DNA of 64,000 nucleotides from CAVUAT01 sp963739545 (lineage in GTDB: Bacteria > Actinomycetota > Thermoleophilia > Solirubrobacterales > 70-9): NCBI GenBank assembly GCA_963739545.1, contig CAVUAT010000012.1, positions 71,571 to 135,570 of the forward strand. Reading direction: 5' to 3'. Below are positions 14,321 through 21,975 of this stretch, piece by piece; position 1 is the first letter of the stretch, and every line of letters begins with the position of its first letter. The position numbers and the translations under genes are program-made. The notes beneath the pieces are model-generated. The model saw only the letters and a list, made by a program, of their open reading frames with translations. It did no database searches and was not told the DNA's origin.

Positions 14321-15286
14321 CTATTCGATAGTCGTCAGCCAGACGCTCGAGAGCTGCGGGATCTCGGGCGGCTCAGCGAGGCCGCGCACCGAGGCGACGT
14401 ATCCGACTCCCGAGGGACCGCCAGCGGAGCGGAGAAGGGGGTCCGATGCGGCGAGGCGAGCGCCGGCGGCGCCGACGGGGTCGATCGCCTGCACCTGGCG
14501 GTCGCGCAGCAGGCGTAGGCGCTCGAGAGAGTTCGGCGCGCCGACGAAGACGACGGAGTCGAGCGCCGGGCCGAGGCCGAGCGGGCTCCCCCACCAGGCG
14601 GCGTAGCGCGCGACTTCGATGCGCTCCTCGCTCGCGGCACCGAGCTCGAACGGCCCGGTGCCCGTGGCGCTAGCCTCGGCGCTCACGACCGCGCGCTCGC
14701 CGCTGACCGGCTCGAGCGCGCGCGGCGAGACGATCCCGAGGCGCGGCGACGCGAGCAGCGCCGCGGCGTCGGGCTGCGGGCGGTCGAAGAGCAGGCGCAC
14801 GACGCCGGGGCGCGGGGTGTCGGCCGCGAACAGGCCCGGCAGCAGGCGGCGACCCCGCGAGGTCGAGCTCCAGCGGCGCGCGTTCGCGAGCACGGCGCCG
14901 ACGTCGAACGGGGCGCCGTCCTGGAAGCTGACGCCCGGCCGCAGCGAGATGCTCCAAGTGCTGCGATCCGCCGAGGGAGTGATCGCGACGGCGAGGCCCG
15001 GCTGAGCGGGGCGCGCGCCGTAGGGCCCGAGCGTCGCGGCGACAAGCGGCTCGTGGACCTGTCGTGCCACGATCTGCGCGGCGCGCGAGCTCGCGGCGAG
15101 CGGGTCGAGGCTTCGCGGCATCGCTGTGACCGCATAGCCGAGCACTCCCCCTCCCCCCGCGGCCGGCAACCCGCCGTCGCCGCTCGCCGAGGGCTCCTCG
15201 TCGGACCCGCAGGAGGCGAGCGAGAGCGCCGCGACGAGCGCGATAGATGCGAGGAGCGATCGCGCCCTCAGGCGCACACCGAACAT
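14321..15286 (-). CDS. Short peptide-type ABC substrate-binding lipoprotein (SBP family 5)
   Basis: A 321-residue lipoprotein: signal peptide with lipobox LASC at residues 23-26, then the family 5 pattern, including RSLDPLAASSRAAQIVARQV, WSISLRPGVSFQDGAPF and ATGTGPFELG. The family usually runs to 500 residues or more; this one stops after what would be the second part of lobe I and the start of lobe II (SSVWLTTIE). It may be a truncated or simplified binding protein. No ABC permease genes adjoin it. It is the last gene of a minus-strand row with secG and the ccmI-like gene. Confidence 0.75.
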   Translation of the reverse strand: MFGVRLRARSLLASIALVAALSLASCGSDEEPSASGDGGLPAAGGGGVLGYAVTAMPRSLDPLAASSRAAQIVARQVHEPLVAATLGPYGARPAQPGLAVAITPSADRSTWSISLRPGVSFQDGAPFDVGAVLANARRWSSTSRGRRLLPGLFAADTPRPGVVRLLFDRPQPDAAALLASPRLGIVSPRALEPVSGERAVVSAEASATGTGPFELGAASEERIEVARYAAWWGSPLGLGPALDSVVFVGAPNSLERLRLLRDRQVQAIDPVGAAGARLAASDPLLRSAGGPSGVGYVASVRGLAEPPEIPQLSSVWLTTIE

Positions 15287-15365
15287 CAGGCGCGATCGCT
15301 GGCAGCCGCAAGCACCATTCGCGGCGGCTGCGCCGCCGCTCCAAAGTGGAGCGGCCTTGCGATCG

Positions 15366-15587
15366 CTAGAGCTTCAGCAGGACGAGCGCGTTCAGCGCCC
15401 AGAGGACCGAGAAGAAGATGGTCCAGCGGGTCAGGTTGCGCTCGACCAGCGAGCCGCCGCCGAAGCTGCCTCCGCCGCCGATTCCCGCCATGCCCGACAG
15501 GCCCGAGTCCTTCCCCGAATGCAGCAGCACGAGGAAGATGATGATGGCCGAGATCAGGACCTGAACCACTCCGAGGATGGTTTCCAT
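15366..15587 (-). CDS. secG: Preprotein translocase subunit SecG
   Basis: A 73-residue membrane protein with two spans: ILGVVQVLISAIIIFLVLL and RWTIFFSVLWALNALVLL, separated by the typical Gly/Ser-rich cytoplasmic loop (HSGKDSGLSGMAG, GSFGGGS). It assists SecYE in protein export. Length and topology are normal for SecG. It lies 11 bases after the ccmI-like gene and 79 bases before the binding-protein gene; that gap has two GC-rich hairpins and a repeated GCGATCGC. Confidence 0.93.
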   Translation of the reverse strand: METILGVVQVLISAIIIFLVLLHSGKDSGLSGMAGIGGGGSFGGGSLVERNLTRWTIFFSVLWALNALVLLKL

Positions 15588-15598
15588 GGGCGATGAGT

Positions 15599-15907
15599 CT
15601 AGGGCGTCGCGTCGGGGGAGTCTCCGCGGCGCGCCTGCAGGCGATCGATGCGCTTCAGCACGTCCACGGCCTCGCGCCGCAGCTCGCCGTCGAGGCGCTC
15701 GAAGTCCTCCTCGGGGAGCTTGCCCGAGTCCCGATCGGCCTCGGCGTCGCGGATCTCGCGGTACAGGGTCTCCTTGCGCGCCTCGAGCTCGGCGATCTCG
15801 TCCTCCACGGGGTCGGTGACCCCGTCCTCGCTCGCGCGCGAGCGAAGCGGGACCGTTACGAAGGCGGCGACCAGGCAGACGATCGCGAGGGCAACGAGGA
15901 ACTCCAT
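15599..15907 (-). CDS. CcmI-like membrane-anchored coiled-coil protein
   Basis: A 102-residue protein with one N-terminal membrane helix (FLVALAIVCLVAAFVTVPL) and a long charged helix, EIAELEARKETLYREIRDAE and SGKLPEEDFERLDGELRREA. This is the layout of the N-terminal part of CcmI/CycH (apocytochrome chaperone of System I), without its TPR part. The position downstream of ccmE and ccmF supports a role in cytochrome c maturation, but the match is to a simple pattern, so the call is tentative. Confidence 0.6.
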   Translation of the reverse strand: MEFLVALAIVCLVAAFVTVPLRSRASEDGVTDPVEDEIAELEARKETLYREIRDAEADRDSGKLPEEDFERLDGELRREAVDVLKRIDRLQARRGDSPDATP

Positions 15908-15935
15908 TCGAGCCCGAAGGCTAGGGCCGGGACAT

Positions 15936-16104
15936 CTAGATGATTGATTCCATGGCGCCGTGCGACCGGTGGCGGGCGTGGCCGAGCAGGTCGAGGACGC
16001 AGGGCGAAGCCTTTGGCGGCGCCAAAGGCGAGCCCGAGGACGAAGAGATGCGAAGCGCCACGCACGTCATCCGGGCGTGCGTCGTCGTGGAATCACTCAT
16101 CTAG
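15936..16104. repeat. 169-bp element bounded by 17-bp inverted repeats
   Basis: CTAGATGATTGATTCCA at 15936-15952 and its inverted copy at 16088-16104 match at 16 of 17 positions. The interior holds a strong hairpin, GCCTTTGGC-GGC-GCCAAAGGC near 16013-16033, enclosed by GGGC/GCCC. The right arm ends in the stop codon of ccmF. It can be read as a long structured RNA between ccmF and the ccmI-like gene, or as a small mobile (MITE-like) element. No target duplication is obvious beyond the shared CTAG. Confidence 0.5.
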
Positions 16105-18242
16105 GCGCGCTTCAGGTCCCGCCCGAGCCTCGCCTCATAGGCGGCTTGGACGCGCCGGCGTGCCTCGGACGAAGGCCAGATTGCGAAGGCCGCGCCGGAG
16201 AGCGCGATCAGCGCACCGATCCACAGCCAGGCGACGAGGGGGTTGACGATGACTCGGAACGTGGCCGGCGGCGGGTCGGCTGCGTACTCCTCGGCCAGCG
16301 CGATGATCGCGAGTGCCTGCCCCTGCGGGGGAATGTCTGCGAGCTGGGCGTTGCCGCGTTCGATAGCGGGGTCGAGCGCGGTCAGGTCGGGCTGGAACGC
16401 GGCCCAGAAGTCCTCGCCGGGGCCGGACTTGAGCCCGATCTCGCTCGTCGCCTCGCCGTCGAAGTAGCGGCCGATCGGGCCGGCGTCGGGATTCTGCGTC
16501 GGGTAGTAGTTGCGCGCCGGGGCGAGCAGCGCGAACTGCTCGCCGTCCTTGCGCACGTCGAGCGTCGCCGCGAAGGCGATGCGCTCGGTCTGGGGGTCAG
16601 CGTCGAGGCCCTTGTAGGTGACCTCGTAGTCTCCGACGGTCGCCGACTCCCCGATCTCGAGGCGCAGGTCGCGGTTGGTCTGGAAGCTGGAGGACGCCGC
16701 GATCCCGACGAGCAGGATCACGATCCCGGCGTGGGCGATGTAGCCGCCGTAGCGACGCCGGTTGCGGGCGATAGCCCGCGGCAGGGCCACGGGCAGCGCC
16801 TCGCCGGTCAGCGAGCGCCGCGAGGCGCCGGCGCGCAGGAACTCTTGGGTCAATGCCAGGCCGGTGAACGCGGCGAAGCCGAACAGGAAGAGCGCCCAGG
16901 GACTGTCGGGGGCGTCGGTGAGGATCGCGAGCGCCGCCATCGTCATCACGGCCGCCGCCGCGGGCCAGGCGAGCACGCGGCGAAGCGCCTTGCCGCTGAT
17001 CCGCCCCCAGGCGAACAGCGGGCCTACGCCGGTGAAGAGCACGAGCGCGACGCCGATCGGCGTCACGTAGCGGTCGAACCACGGCGACCCCAGCGATGAG
17101 CGCTCGCCCGTCACCGCCTCTGCGATCAGCGGGAAGAAGGTGCCGTAGAAGACCACTACCGCGAGGCCGACGAGCAGCAGGTTGTTGACGAGGAATATCG
17201 ACTCGCGCGAGAGCGGCGACTCGATCCTGCGCTCGGCCTTGAGCAGAGACAGGCGGCTGACGATCAGGGCCGTCGAGCCGATCGCGACGGCGGCGATCAG
17301 GAACAGCAGCGGCGTCCCGACCGTCGACGCGCCGAAGGCGTGGATCGACTCGAGGATCCCCGAGCGAACGAGGAAGGTGCCGAGCAGCGCCAGCACGAAC
17401 GCGCCGCAGATCAGGCTCACGTTCCAGACCTTGAGCATCCCGCGGCGCTCCTGGACCATCACCGAGTGCAGGAAGGCGGTTGTGATCAGCCACGGCATCA
17501 GAGCGGCGTTCTCGACCGGGTCCCAGCCCCAGTAGCCGCCCCATCCCAGCTCGTTGTAGGACCAGAACGAGCCCAGCAGCAGCCCGATGCCGAGGAAGGT
17601 CCAGGCGGCGAGCGCGAAGCGGCGCGTAGCCCGGAGCCAGGAGCTGTCGACCTTTCTGGTGATCAGCGCGCCGATCGCGAACGCGAAGGGGATCGAGAGC
17701 AGCACGTAGCCCGTGTAGAGCATCGGCGGATGGACGACCATCGCCCAGTGGCGAAGCAGCGGCGTCAGGCCCCCGCCCTCGGCGGGCGCCGGCGAAAGCT
17801 CGCCGAACGGGTTGGCGCCGAACAGCATCAGGGCCGTGAAGAAGGAGGCGAGCACCATCAACACGCCGGTCGCCCAGGGGACGATCTCGCGGTGGCGGCG
17901 GTGGGTCAGGTAGAGGACCGCGCTCGATGCCAGCGACAGGACCCATGCCCAGAGCAGCAGCGAGCCCTCCTGGCTCGACCACAGCGCGACCATCTTGTAG
18001 ATCGTCGGCGTGGTGGTCGACGAGTGCGAGGCCACGACCTCGAACGAGAAGTCGTCGCGCAGGAAGGCCGATTCGAGGACGAGGACGCAGACCGTGAGTA
18101 GAGCGGCAAGCGAGTAGACCCCGCGGCGCGAGGAGTCGACCCAGCGGCGGTCGCCCTTGACCGCCCCATAGACCGCGGCGCCGCCGGAGTAAAGGGCCAC
18201 CAGCAGGGCCGCGACGAGCGCTGCCGATCCCAGGAAGATCAA
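16101..18242 (-). CDS. ccmF: Cytochrome c heme lyase subunit CcmF
   Basis: A 713-residue polytopic membrane protein of the CcmF/NrfE family that attaches heme to apocytochrome c outside the membrane in System I. The tryptophan-rich WWD motif reads GWGGYWGWDPVENAALMPWL at about residue 232. Other family signatures are WSSQEGSLLLWAW, HPPMLYTGYV, WKVWNVSL-like KVWNVSLICGAF and GTFLVRSG. At least twelve membrane helices and a large external region near the C-terminus (FQTNRDLRLEIGE) are visible. It starts 4 bases after the ccmE stop, so the two are one transcript. Confidence 0.95.
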   Translation of the reverse strand: MIFLGSAALVAALLVALYSGGAAVYGAVKGDRRWVDSSRRGVYSLAALLTVCVLVLESAFLRDDFSFEVVASHSSTTTPTIYKMVALWSSQEGSLLLWAWVLSLASSAVLYLTHRRHREIVPWATGVLMVLASFFTALMLFGANPFGELSPAPAEGGGLTPLLRHWAMVVHPPMLYTGYVLLSIPFAFAIGALITRKVDSSWLRATRRFALAAWTFLGIGLLLGSFWSYNELGWGGYWGWDPVENAALMPWLITTAFLHSVMVQERRGMLKVWNVSLICGAFVLALLGTFLVRSGILESIHAFGASTVGTPLLFLIAAVAIGSTALIVSRLSLLKAERRIESPLSRESIFLVNNLLLVGLAVVVFYGTFFPLIAEAVTGERSSLGSPWFDRYVTPIGVALVLFTGVGPLFAWGRISGKALRRVLAWPAAAAVMTMAALAILTDAPDSPWALFLFGFAAFTGLALTQEFLRAGASRRSLTGEALPVALPRAIARNRRRYGGYIAHAGIVILLVGIAASSSFQTNRDLRLEIGESATVGDYEVTYKGLDADPQTERIAFAATLDVRKDGEQFALLAPARNYYPTQNPDAGPIGRYFDGEATSEIGLKSGPGEDFWAAFQPDLTALDPAIERGNAQLADIPPQGQALAIIALAEEYAADPPPATFRVIVNPLVAWLWIGALIALSGAAFAIWPSSEARRRVQAAYEARLGRDLKRA

Positions 18243-18246
18243 GCGA

Positions 18247-18675
18247 TCACTCGTCGATGATGATGACTTGGTTCGGGTTCGCCTCGGCCTCGTCCTGGAA
18301 CTTCGACGGGCACTTCGTGATCAGGCTGTCGCGCTCGGCGACGAAGATCCCGTCCTGGAGCTCGCCGGTGACGATCACCTCGCGTCCGTCGCGGAAGGGG
18401 TCCGGCACGGTCCCCGTGTAGGCGACCGGCATGCTCTCGGACCCGTCGCGGTCCGAGATCTCGAAGCGCATCTCCTCGTCGGTGCGCTCGATCGTTCCCG
18501 GAATCACCTTGCCGGTGACGTCGTATGTCTCGCCCGCGCCCGCGGCGAGCACCTCGGAGGGCTCGCGCGCATCGGTCGAGGCCGAGAACGAGGTGTAGAC
18601 GAGGCCTGTGGCCAGCAGCACCGCCGCAGAGAGGGCGACGATGAGGCGGATCTTGCGCTTGCGGGCGGTGTCCAT
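18247..18675 (-). CDS. ccmE: Heme chaperone CcmE, Cys-type
   Basis: A 142-residue protein with an N-terminal membrane anchor (IRLIVALSAAVLLATGLVY) and an OB-fold: SEVLAAGAGETYDVTGKVIP, MRFEISDRDG, PDPFRDGREVIVTGELQDGI. It carries heme covalently from CcmC to CcmF. The heme-binding residue, His in the usual HxxxY motif, is replaced here: the site reads KCPSKF, with Cys122 and Phe126, like the CxxxY variants known from some bacteria and archaea. The ATG at 18675 is preferred over a GTG at 18699. Its promoter region is shared with the divergent SDR. Confidence 0.9.
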   Translation of the reverse strand: MDTARKRKIRLIVALSAAVLLATGLVYTSFSASTDAREPSEVLAAGAGETYDVTGKVIPGTIERTDEEMRFEISDRDGSESMPVAYTGTVPDPFRDGREVIVTGELQDGIFVAERDSLITKCPSKFQDEAEANPNQVIIIDE

Positions 18676-18749
18676 CGGAGTCCCGATTATCGCAATCACA
18701 GCCCCTCGGCAGGGGCAGGGCGGACTCGGCCGGTTGCTATGAATGCGGG

Positions 18750-19460
18750 ATGGACTCCAACCCGGTGATGCTGATCACGGGCGCTTCGAGCGGCATCGGC
18801 GCCCAGACCGCGAGGCGCGCAGCCGAGGCGGGCTATCGGCTGGTGCTCGGCGCCCGCCGCGAGGACGAACTGGTCAAGCTCGCCACCGAGCTCGGCGGCG
18901 AGGAGCGGGCGATCGCCGTGCCCACCGACGTCACCGACTGGGAGCAGCAGGAGCGCCTGGCGAAGGCCGCGACCGACACGTTCGGCCGGCTCGACGTCGT
19001 CTTCGCGAACGCCGGATTCGGCGCGAGCCGCGGCTTCCTCGAGGAGAGCCCCGAGCACTGGCGATCCATGGTCCTCACCAACGTGTACGGCGCCGCCCTG
19101 ACGATCAGGGCCAGCCTCCCCACCCTGCTCGAGGCAGGGACGGGCCACTTCCTGATCACCGGGTCCGTCGCGGGCAGGCGCGCGCTGCCGGGATCCCTGT
19201 ACTCGTCCACCAAGTGGGCTGTCACCGGGATGGCCGAGAGCCTGCGCTCCGAGCTCCGCCAGATGCACGAGAACACGGCGATCAAGGTGACGCTGATCGA
19301 GCCGGGCATGACCGACACCGACTTCTTCGACAACCGGCCGGGAACCGACCGCGCGCTCGCCGACGACGACATCGCCCGCGCGGTCATGTACGCGATCAGC
19401 CAGCCCGACGGCGTCGACATCAACGAGATCCTCATACGGCCGAGCGCGCAGCCGACGTAG
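18750..19460 (+). CDS. Short-chain dehydrogenase/reductase
   Basis: A 236-residue classical SDR with TGASSGIG for cofactor binding, NAG in VFANAGFGAS, the catalytic Ser in LITGSVAG and YSSTK with Tyr and Lys. The Arg pair in LGARRED suggests preference for NADP. It is similar to serine 3-dehydrogenase/clavaldehyde-type SDRs; the substrate is not deducible. It is divergent from ccmE. Confidence 0.88.
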   Translation: MDSNPVMLITGASSGIGAQTARRAAEAGYRLVLGARREDELVKLATELGGEERAIAVPTDVTDWEQQERLAKAATDTFGRLDVVFANAGFGASRGFLEESPEHWRSMVLTNVYGAALTIRASLPTLLEAGTGHFLITGSVAGRRALPGSLYSSTKWAVTGMAESLRSELRQMHENTAIKVTLIEPGMTDTDFFDNRPGTDRALADDDIARAVMYAISQPDGVDINEILIRPSAQPT

Positions 19461-19530
19461 TCGGCGGAGCGCGAAACGGGGTGTGGCGCACTTGACGTAG
19501 CTTCGTCGCTCGCGCGTAGGATGCGCGCGA

Positions 19531-19995
19531 ATGTCTCGACCTCGCCTGATCGTGCTCGCGCTGGCCGTCGCCTCGGCGCTGACCGTGGCCGCCTGCGGCG
19601 GCGACACCGAGGAGAAGAACGACTACGTCGACGAGGTCAACAACGTGACCTCGACGCTCAACAACGGCCTGCAGCAGATCTCAACCGAGGCGGCGACCGT
19701 CGGCACGCCCGAGGAGGCCGCGACGATCTTCACGGACTTCGCCGCGCAGCTCGATACGGCCGCTACCGACATCGAGGGCATCTCGCCGCCGGACGACGTG
19801 ACCGAGCTGCACGATCAGCTCGTCGAGCAGATTCAGACGCTCAGCGCGGAGGCGACGAACGCCGCCGACGAGATCGACGCCGGCGGAGCCGCTGCGGTGG
19901 CGGGCGTCGCGACGGGGTTCATCGGCGAGGCGAACAGCCTGAGCTCAGAGGTCGACGCGACGATCAGCGAGATCAACAGCACGCTCCAGGAGTAG
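19531..19995 (+). CDS. Small helical lipoprotein
   Basis: A 154-residue lipoprotein: signal peptide with lipobox VAAC at residues 18-21, then an acidic, helix-rich body (VDEVNNVTSTLNNGLQQIST, EAATIFTDFAAQLDTAATDI, TELHDQLVEQIQTLSAEA) rich in Thr, Ala and Glu and probably coiled-coil. No enzymatic motif. TAGGAT at 19517-19522 sits 8 bases before the ATG, consistent with a leaderless transcript. Confidence 0.75.
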   Translation: MSRPRLIVLALAVASALTVAACGGDTEEKNDYVDEVNNVTSTLNNGLQQISTEAATVGTPEEAATIFTDFAAQLDTAATDIEGISPPDDVTELHDQLVEQIQTLSAEATNAADEIDAGGAAAVAGVATGFIGEANSLSSEVDATISEINSTLQE

Positions 19996-20014
19996 GGCGG
20001 ATAGGGTGCCGCCC

Positions 20015-20392
20015 ATGAACATGAAGCTCGAGCTGCTCATCATCCCCGTCACCGACGTGGACCGCGCGAAGGACTTCTACGTCGACAAGGTCGGCTTCAA
20101 CGCTGACCACGACCACACCGTCAGCGAGGAGGTCCGCTTCGTCCAGCTGACCCCGCCCGGATCCGCCTGCTCGATCGCGTTCGGCAAGGGCCTGACCGAC
20201 GCTGAGCCCGGCTCGGTCAAGGGCATCCAGGCCGTCATCGAGAACGCCGCCGAGGCTCGTGAGGAGCTCGCCGGCCGCGGAGTCGAGGTCAGCGAGGTGG
20301 ACGAACAGGCGTGGGGCAAGTTCGTGTACTTCAGCGATCCCGACGGCAACGCCTGGGCGCTGCAGCAGATAGTCATCCCCGACCTCGGCTGA
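20015..20392 (+). CDS. VOC-family (glyoxalase/dioxygenase superfamily) protein
   Basis: A protein of about 125 residues with the paired beta-alpha-beta-beta-beta modules of the vicinal oxygen chelate fold: ELLIIPVTDVDRAKDFYVDK, VRFVQLTPPGSACSIAFG, KGIQAVIENAAEAREELA, then FVYFSDPDGNAWALQQIV. The motif FSDPDGN is typical. Metal ligands are incomplete by eye, so it may bind a small ligand rather than act as a glyoxalase. Starts at 20006 (GTG), 20015 or 20021 (ATG) are all possible. Confidence 0.82.
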   Translation: MNMKLELLIIPVTDVDRAKDFYVDKVGFNADHDHTVSEEVRFVQLTPPGSACSIAFGKGLTDAEPGSVKGIQAVIENAAEAREELAGRGVEVSEVDEQAWGKFVYFSDPDGNAWALQQIVIPDLG

Positions 20393-20485
20393 CTCGGGAC
20401 TCGGCTGACCCAGGTCTCGACACCCGGGGAGGTCTCGCAACTCTGACTGGTTCGGGCTTCAGTGGGTCCCAGAGCCGGGTGAGCG

Positions 20486-20845
20486 CTACCCGGCGCTTGG
20501 CGGGGACTGAGCCGGCGGCTGCTGCGCGTCGCGCTCGTTGCGGTTCTTCTCCTGGCGCTTCATTGCGAAGTTCGTGGCGAGTCTGCTCAGGGGACGGAAC
20601 GGGAGGACTGTCCCGGCGACGCTTCCGAACAGCTCGACGTGGCCGAGCTTGTCGAGCAGGTCCGTGGCCTCGCGGCGCTCGCTCTCGCTCAGGTTCTTCG
20701 ACGGGCGCCCGTTGGACTTCCGCGCGAGCGCGAACAGGCGTGAGCGTTCGGCGGAGTCGAGCCGTTTCCAGTGCCGGTAGCCGGTCAGGGCCACCTCGGC
20801 GACCATGACCATCCACAGGCGCTTGGCGAGCCAGCGGCTTCGCAT
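20486..20845 (-). CDS. Conserved-looking hypothetical protein beside tRNA-Gly
   Basis: A basic protein of about 120 residues. The N-terminal part has an amphipathic or short membrane-like helix (AKRLWMVMVAEVALTGY), followed by SAERSRLFALARKSNGRP and SESERREATDLLDKLGH, helices that look conserved, and a Gln/Pro-rich tail. I do not know its function. Start is uncertain: ATG at 20845 or a TTG at 20869, the latter immediately after the end of the tRNA. Lying directly behind tRNA-Gly, it could be expressed from the tRNA promoter. Confidence 0.6.
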   Translation of the reverse strand: MRSRWLAKRLWMVMVAEVALTGYRHWKRLDSAERSRLFALARKSNGRPSKNLSESERREATDLLDKLGHVELFGSVAGTVLPFRPLSRLATNFAMKRQEKNRNERDAQQPPAQSPPSAG

Positions 20846-20869
20846 CGCGATGCTCTTGAACAGTCCCAA

Positions 20870-20942
20870 AGCGGACGACGGGACTCGAACCCGCTACCTC
20901 GAGCTTGGGAAGCTCGCGCTCTACCAGGTGAGCTACGTCCGC
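20870..20942 (-). tRNA. tRNA-Gly, anticodon CCC
   Basis: A 73-nt tRNA with acceptor stem GCGGACG/CGTCCGC, D arm GCTC-ACCTGGTA-GAGC, anticodon stem CGAGC/GCTCG enclosing TTCCCAA (anticodon CCC) and T arm with GGTTCGAGTCC. The discriminator is U and CCA is not encoded. No integrase or repeated tRNA end is found nearby, so it is not serving as an attachment site here. Confidence 0.95.
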
Positions 20943-20992
20943 GAAGGGGGACATCTTAGGTCGAATCGCCCCTCTCTCTAGGCTTTCCGGCG

Positions 20993-21514
20993 ATGGGCGC
21001 AAAGGCATTCGCGGTGTTCTTGGTCGTGCTGGCGGTCATCGGGCTGCTCGCTTTCGGGCTGCTCGACAAGAACGACGAGGCGATCGCGGTCGGCGACCCG
21101 GCGCCGCAGCCGGAACTGACCGAGCTCGCGACGGGCTCGGAGGCGAGCCTCGAGGACTACCGAGGCAAGTGGGTGCTGCTCAACTTCTGGTCCTCATGGT
21201 GCGAGCCCTGCCGCGAGGAGTCCCCCGACCTGCAGGCCTTCCAGGACGCCCGCCCCGACGTGGCGGTGGTCGGAGTCAACCTCGAGGACGCCTCAGCCGA
21301 CGCGACAGCGTTCGTAAGCGAGCTGGGGCTCACCTATCCCCAGCTCCGCGCCGCCGACAGCCGCGCCCTGCGCGAGTCCTACGGCTCGGTTGCTCGCCCC
21401 GAGAACTTCCTGATCGACCCCGAGGGCGAGATCGCGGCGATCCAGCGGGGCCCCGTCGACACCGACACCCTGAGGACCCGCTTCGCGCCCCTGATCGACG
21501 GCTCGTCGTCGTGA
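20993..21514 (+). CDS. Membrane-anchored thioredoxin of the CcmG/ResA/TlpA type
   Basis: A 173-residue protein with an N-terminal anchor (AFAVFLVVLAVIGLLAFGLL) and an extracytoplasmic thioredoxin domain: VLLNFWSSWCEPCREESPDL contains the CEPC active site, and the cis-Pro region is VARPENFLIDPEG. It would reduce the CxxCH cysteines of apocytochromes. Its 4-nt overlap with ccmH and nearby ccmE/F support a CcmG role. TAGGCT at 20979-20984 lies 8 bases before the ATG, suggesting a leaderless mRNA. Confidence 0.9.
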   Translation: MGAKAFAVFLVVLAVIGLLAFGLLDKNDEAIAVGDPAPQPELTELATGSEASLEDYRGKWVLLNFWSSWCEPCREESPDLQAFQDARPDVAVVGVNLEDASADATAFVSELGLTYPQLRAADSRALRESYGSVARPENFLIDPEGEIAAIQRGPVDTDTLRTRFAPLIDGSSS

Positions 21515-21969
21515 CCGCTCGCGCGCTCGGCGCACTCGCCGCGCTGGCGCTGCTGGTTCCGGCCGCCGCCGCGGCCCAGACGGCAGAGCCGAGGACGAAC
21601 CTGGCCGACATCGAGGACGAGGTCATCTGCCTGGTCTGCGGCACCACCCTGGAGCTCGCGGAGGGCGCACCCCAGGCCGAGCGCCTGCGCGAGCAGATCC
21701 GCGGGCTCATCGACCAGGGCCTGACGAAGGAGCAGGTCAAGGACGAGCTGGTCGCCGAGTACGGCGAGAACGTCCTCTCGACGCCCGACACGGAGGGCTT
21801 CGACCTCTCGGCCTGGGTCCTCCCGATCGTGGGCCTACTCGGGGCCGCCGCAGCGATCGGGGTTGGCCTCGCCCGCAGCCGCCGGCGCGGCTCCGCCCCC
21901 GCCGCCGATGAGATCTCAGACGAGGACCGAAAGCGCCTCGACGCCGACCTCGCGTCGTTCGACCGCTGA
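21511..21969 (+). CDS. ccmH: Cytochrome c maturation protein CcmH
   Basis: A 152-residue membrane protein with a signal peptide or N-terminal span, the redox motif VICLVCGTTLEL (the LxCxxC type used by CcmH to handle the apocytochrome thiols), QIRGLIDQGLTKEQVKDELV and the C-terminal anchor AWVLPIVGLLGAAAAIGVGL. The GTG at 21511 overlaps the stop of the thioredoxin gene. A short CcmH without the TPR part fits with the separate ccmI-like gene at 15599. The remaining System I parts (CcmA, B, C) are not in this window. Confidence 0.92.
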   Translation: MTARALGALAALALLVPAAAAAQTAEPRTNLADIEDEVICLVCGTTLELAEGAPQAERLREQIRGLIDQGLTKEQVKDELVAEYGENVLSTPDTEGFDLSAWVLPIVGLLGAAAAIGVGLARSRRRGSAPAADEISDEDRKRLDADLASFDR

Positions 21970-21975
21970 GCGGCG

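Noticed and set aside
15287..15365. GC-rich hairpins and paired GCGATCGC sites between secG and the binding-protein gene, considered as an attenuator.
   Set aside because: No T run and no leader peptide; probably only an intercistronic stem. GCGATCGC is a palindrome that occurs often in such genomes.
20870..20942. tRNA-Gly as an integration site.
   Set aside because: No integrase, no repeated tRNA 3' end and no compositional change on either side within the window.
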